Below, in pieces: positions 61,130 through 64,000 of a DNA stretch of 64,000 nucleotides; the stretch's first letter is position 1; each line of letters opens with the position of its first letter. The position numbers and the translations under genes are program-made. This stretch comes from Akkermansia sp. Lineage in GTDB: Bacteria > Verrucomicrobiota > Verrucomicrobiia > Verrucomicrobiales > Akkermansiaceae. The notes under the pieces were generated by a model. The model searched no databases. It was given only the letters and a program-made list of their open reading frames with translations, and was not told the DNA's origin. Location: assembly GCF_020860705.1 (NCBI RefSeq), contig NZ_JAJBTT010000033.1, positions 1 to 64,000 on the forward strand. The letters run 5' to 3'.

Positions 61130-61404
61130 AAGCTTGAAACGGAATCTCCCTGCAACATAGGAAAAAAGCCCCCTTGTGACAAGTCCGGCCCCTTTCCCTA
61201 CCTGCGGAAAAGCGGACATGATACGGACATCCCCGCAGAAAAGAACGCAACGGCTATGAATCCACACGCCTCCCATCCACCAGGCGGTCTGCCCCCTCAT
61301 CTTCCCCTGCGGAACCTGCTCGTTAGCGATACTTTCATGAAATTGTACCAAGAGAAGCAACGCGGAAAGAGGAAAGGAAAAAACATCCTGCCCCACCGGA
61401 ACCC

Positions 61405-61434
61405 TTGACTTGACGCTGACAAAAAAGCTACCAT
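61405..61434 (+). promoter_or_regulatory. Candidate promoter of the 61443 gene
   Basis: TTGACT (61405-61410), 18-bp spacer, TACCAT (61429-61434); ATG 61443 is 8 nt after the -10, so a leaderless or near-leaderless transcript is predicted. Confidence 0.35.
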
Positions 61435-61442
61435 CGGCTAGC

Positions 61443-62864
61443 ATGGCAGATCATCACGTACGGAGAAGCATTGGGGAACACATCCTGCGCGGCTTCCTCC
61501 TGATCGTGGCGCTCTTCATCATGTCCCTGGGAATCGCCCTGTCCGCCAAGGCAAATTTGGGCGTCTCCCCCATTTCCTGCACGCCCTATGTACTCAGCCT
61601 GGCGCTCCCATTGACCATGGGAACCGTCACCATCCTCATGCACCTGAGTTTTGTCGCGGTGCAGGCGGCCCTGTTGAAAAGGCAATTCCGTCCGGTGCAT
61701 CTGCTCCAGATCCCCGTAGTGTTTATCTTCGGAGCACTGACGGACTTTTCCATGTGGCTGATGTCTTCCCTGGAAATCACCGGATACGTCTGGTCCATGA
61801 TACTCTGCCTGTTAAGCTGCCTGGTCATCGGCTTCGGCGTCTTTCTGCAAGTCAAGGCGGATGCCGTTCTGCTGGCGGCGGAAGGCATGAGCCTGGCCTT
61901 CGTCAAACTCTTCAAGTGGGAATTCGGAGCCGTCAAAACCAGTGTGGACTGCACGCTTGTCTGCATCGGCCTGGCCTTTTCCCTGCTGTTCCTGCCGGAA
62001 TTGGCCGGCATACGGGAAGGAACCATTGTGGCCGCCGTCCTGGTAGGCATGATCGTCCGCTTCTTCAACAGGCACGTCTTCTGGCCGGACAGGCTGCTGG
62101 AACGGCTGGCACGTTCCGGTGCGGCAGGAGAACTCCTCCCGCTGGCACAGACTGCCGCCTACGAACCGGACGCACCGCTGGTCATCTCCATTGACCGGGA
62201 ATACGGCTCCGGAGGCCATGCCATCGGCAAAATGCTGGCGGAAAAGCTTGGCATCCAATTCTACGACTCGGAACTGGTCTACCTCACCGCCTCCCAAAGC
62301 GGCCTTACTCCGGACTACATCCGCAAGCATGAACAGCAGCTCACCAGCCGGTTCCTGCATGAACTCTACGCCCAGAACTATGCCTACACGGCGGAAGAAC
62401 TGCCTCCGGAAGATGCCACTTTTCTGGCCCAGAGCAAAGTTATCCGGGACATCACGGCCCGGCAGGCCTGTGTTATTGTGGGCCGCTGCGCCAACTTCAT
62501 CCTGAAAGGAAGGCCCAACCTGTTCAGCATCTTCCTGCATGCCGATCCGTCCGTGCGCATGCAGCGAGTTATTGAAAACTACGGGGTAAATCCGGCCCGC
62601 GTCGCCAAAACCATGGATACCATGGACACCCGCCGCCGCATCCACTGCCAGCACTACACCGGGCAGGAACTTGGCAACGCCCGTCTTTACGACCTGTGCG
62701 TCAATACGTCCGACTACGGACTGGAACGCACGGTGGAACTGATTCTGGAAGCCATCAATACCAGAACGGAGCAATCCCCCGCCGCGGAAACGGCACCGGC
62801 CCAAAAACCAGCTCTTCCGGAGCCGGATGCGGAAGGCATTCAGGGAGAAATCTCCCTGGCCTGA
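61443..62864 (+). CDS. Fusion of YczE/YitT-like membrane protein with cytidylate kinase-like domain
   Basis: 473 residues from ATG 61443. Residues ~1-215: about five helices, with LGIALSAKANLGVSPISCTPYVLS and GFGVFLQVKADAVLLAAEGMSLAF, matching the YczE/DUF6198 membrane family. Residues ~245-440: a P-loop-like start ISIDREYGSGGHAIGKMLAEKLGIQFYD, then a VGRCANFIL block and FLHADPSVRMQRV, as in the cytidylate kinase-like (PF13189) family. The two parts are usually separate proteins. A Pro/Ala-rich tail ends it. Substrate and purpose of the coupling unknown. Confidence 0.85.
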   Translation: MADHHVRRSIGEHILRGFLLIVALFIMSLGIALSAKANLGVSPISCTPYVLSLALPLTMGTVTILMHLSFVAVQAALLKRQFRPVHLLQIPVVFIFGALTDFSMWLMSSLEITGYVWSMILCLLSCLVIGFGVFLQVKADAVLLAAEGMSLAFVKLFKWEFGAVKTSVDCTLVCIGLAFSLLFLPELAGIREGTIVAAVLVGMIVRFFNRHVFWPDRLLERLARSGAAGELLPLAQTAAYEPDAPLVISIDREYGSGGHAIGKMLAEKLGIQFYDSELVYLTASQSGLTPDYIRKHEQQLTSRFLHELYAQNYAYTAEELPPEDATFLAQSKVIRDITARQACVIVGRCANFILKGRPNLFSIFLHADPSVRMQRVIENYGVNPARVAKTMDTMDTRRRIHCQHYTGQELGNARLYDLCVNTSDYGLERTVELILEAINTRTEQSPAAETAPAQKPALPEPDAEGIQGEISLA

Positions 62865-62967
62865 TGATGATTCAGGAGGGCCGGAATATCATTCCATTCC
62901 AGGGTTTCTCATTTTTCCGGACGCAGGGAAAATCAACGCAGAGTTTTCTCTCATGGTCCAAACTTCC

Positions 62968-63405
62968 ATGAGACTCTGGTCCCTCCACCCTTCCTACCTG
63001 GACTCCATCGGCCTGATTGCCCTGTGGAGGGAAGGCTTGCTGGCCCGGAAAGTGCTCATGGGACAAACAAAAGGCTACGTACATCATCCCCAGCTTCTCC
63101 GATTCCGGGAAACGCCCCATCCTATCCAAACGATAGACGCCTACCTGAAAGCCGTCCATGACGAATCCGTCCGCCGAGGCTACAGCTTTGACTTGAATAA
63201 AATTTCTCCCTGCGAGAGCCAGCCCCCTTCCCGTATCCTTCTTCCGGATAAACAGCTGGAATACGAATTCCAGCATCTCCTGAATAAACTCAAGAAAAGG
63301 TCTCCTCACCAATATTCCCACCTGTATCCAACCGACCTCATTCTACCTCATCCTCTCTTTCAAGTGATTCCAGGAGACATCTGTCTTTGGGAAAAGCAAT
63401 CGTGA
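62968..63405 (+). CDS. Pyrimidine dimer DNA glycosylase (T4 endonuclease V family)
   Basis: 145 residues from ATG 62968 (MRLWSLHPSYLDSIG), chosen because members of this family use the residue right after Met as nucleophile; an ATG 15 bp upstream (62953) would bury it. Typical blocks are LIALWREGLLARKVL, TKGYVHHPQLLRFR and FQHLLNKLKKRSP. It cuts the glycosyl bond at UV dimers and nicks the backbone. Strand context: about 100 bp after the kinase fusion, separate gene. Confidence 0.82.
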   Translation: MRLWSLHPSYLDSIGLIALWREGLLARKVLMGQTKGYVHHPQLLRFRETPHPIQTIDAYLKAVHDESVRRGYSFDLNKISPCESQPPSRILLPDKQLEYEFQHLLNKLKKRSPHQYSHLYPTDLILPHPLFQVIPGDICLWEKQS

Positions 63406-63451
63406 AATCAGAAATTAAATCTTTATTTCAAAATGACAGAATTTATAAAAA

Positions 63452-63718
63452 CTACATAATTTCCCATATTCCACGAGGACTCATTGGAGTACCATGTGTA
63501 TTTTCCTTGGTGAATGCAGGTTTCATTCTTCCTTGATGTCGAAGTTGTGTGGCAGCCCATCTGATATCGTAATTCCATGTATAAAATATGTCATCAGTAA
63601 GAGATAATTCCTTACCATGTTTTTCCCAAAATTTTTTAAATATAGACATCATGGTGGCTTTACCACCTAGTTCAACTATTATTTTGTAAAGAAGATCAGG
63701 CAAATCATTCCGTTCCAT
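63452..63718 (-). CDS. Small winged-helix-like protein
   Basis: 88 residues, AT-rich. The layout (ELGGKATMMSIFKKFWEKHG..., WNYDIRWAATQLRHQGRMK, then SPRGIWEIM) looks like the winged-helix domain found at the N-terminus of Mrr-type restriction proteins and fused to other nucleases. No catalytic domain follows, so it may be a free DNA-binding protein, a remnant or an antitoxin-like part. Base composition is far from the core genes, pointing to recent transfer. Confidence 0.5.
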   Translation of the reverse strand: MERNDLPDLLYKIIVELGGKATMMSIFKKFWEKHGKELSLTDDIFYTWNYDIRWAATQLRHQGRMKPAFTKENTHGTPMSPRGIWEIM

Positions 63719-63815
63719 TATTACTGTTTATATCAATTGAAATTGTCTGTCAAATAAAACAGATTGATTCAAGATAAGAACATATTAAGGAAAACTCAAA
63801 TAAATCTAACCATGG

Positions 63816-63848
63816 AAAAGGCCTGCAAGAATTATCTTGCAGGCCTTT
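63816..63848 (-). terminator. Terminator of tRNA-Ala
   Basis: 14-bp perfect stem AAAGGCCTGCAAGA/TCTTGCAGGCCTTT with loop ATTA, starting 3 nt past the tRNA CCA end and followed on the minus strand by TCC after a short U-run. Confidence 0.85.
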
Positions 63849-63851
63849 ATT

Positions 63852-63927
63852 TGGTGGAGCATAGCGGGTTCGAACCGCTGACCTCCTCAATGCCATTGAG
63901 GCGCTCTACCAACTGAGCTAATACCCC
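63852..63927 (-). tRNA. tRNA-Ala (anticodon GGC)
   Basis: 76 nt including encoded CCA. Acceptor GGGGTAT/ATGCTCC, D arm GCTCAGTTGGTAGAGC, anticodon stem CCTCA/TGAGG with loop ATGGCAT (anticodon GGC), T loop GGTTCGAACCC. Reads GCC/GCT alanine codons. Transcribed leftward into the terminator at 63816. Confidence 0.93.
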
Positions 63928-64000
63928 TTGACTTTCGTCTTGGTGCGTCCTGTTGAGGACGGAGGGAAATTAGCATTATCATCATGGATGCGCAAGCTTT

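Overview
The window looks like a chromosomal segment of an Akkermansia-type Verrucomicrobiota bacterium (PVC superphylum). The supporting signs are an LpxC-FabZ fusion, PEP-CTERM surface proteins, a GH20/sulfatase pair and GH18 and GH36-like enzymes suited to mucin glycans, a sialic-acid lyase/epimerase pair, and a GC-rich coding background with few strong Shine-Dalgarno sites. The species call is inference; no rRNA gene is present to settle it.

Layout. 1-1.8 kb: AT-richer accessory gene, TPR array plus DUF2971-like domain, cut by the window edge. 1.8-8.2 kb: lipoprotein, metallophosphoesterase, Fe-S scaffold/GGGtGRT pair, a small secreted protein, an orphan D12 adenine methylase and a Xer recombinase. 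8.2-9.4 kb: AT-rich stretch with tag. 9.6-20.3 kb: secreted protein, Fe-alcohol dehydrogenase, crcB, PfkB kinase, lpxC-fabZ, sugar-nucleotidyltransferase plus phosphodiester glycosidase, lnt, ferredoxin, DciA-like protein. 20.4-26.5 kb: PEP-CTERM protein, GH20 hexosaminidase, sulfatase, acyltransferase. 27.1-39.7 kb: mostly housekeeping (hpt, polA, purB, pepT) with a GH36-like glycosidase, an HlyD-type adaptor, a YbjN-like protein and two small membrane proteins. 39.8-45.0 kb: large coiled-coil/TPR protein, a HIBADH-type dehydrogenase, a degenerate peptidase-MA-like protein. 45.2-53.4 kb: two PEP-CTERM proteins (one with chlamydial Pmp-like repeats), GH18, nanA and an AGE epimerase. 53.9-63.4 kb: pabC-pabB/pabA, an old yellow enzyme relative, a TIGR02206-type membrane protein, flavin protein/amidotransferase pair, ybaK, a membrane protein fused to a cytidylate-kinase-like domain, and a pyrimidine-dimer glycosylase. 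63.4-64 kb: AT-rich end with a winged-helix-like ORF and tRNA-Ala(GGC).

Themes. Three blocks point to host-glycan use: GH20 plus sulfatase (sulfated GlcNAc), GH36-like glycosidase (alpha-linked Gal or GalNAc), and GH18 plus nanA/AGE (N-glycan or chitobiose cores and sialic acid). The envelope is represented by lpxC-fabZ, lnt and the nucleotidyltransferase.

The least expected signals are non-coding or domain-level: (1) a dispersed intergenic palindrome of six copies with compensatory stem changes; (2) 163-195 bp elements bounded by 18-19 bp inverted repeats, placed directly upstream of two PEP-CTERM genes, whose arms show paired AC/GT swaps; (3) two proteins 34 kb apart that share an N-terminal helical domain and an identical GRFRIGS C-terminus around unrelated middles; (4) Pmp-type repeats joined to a PEP-CTERM anchor instead of an autotransporter barrel.
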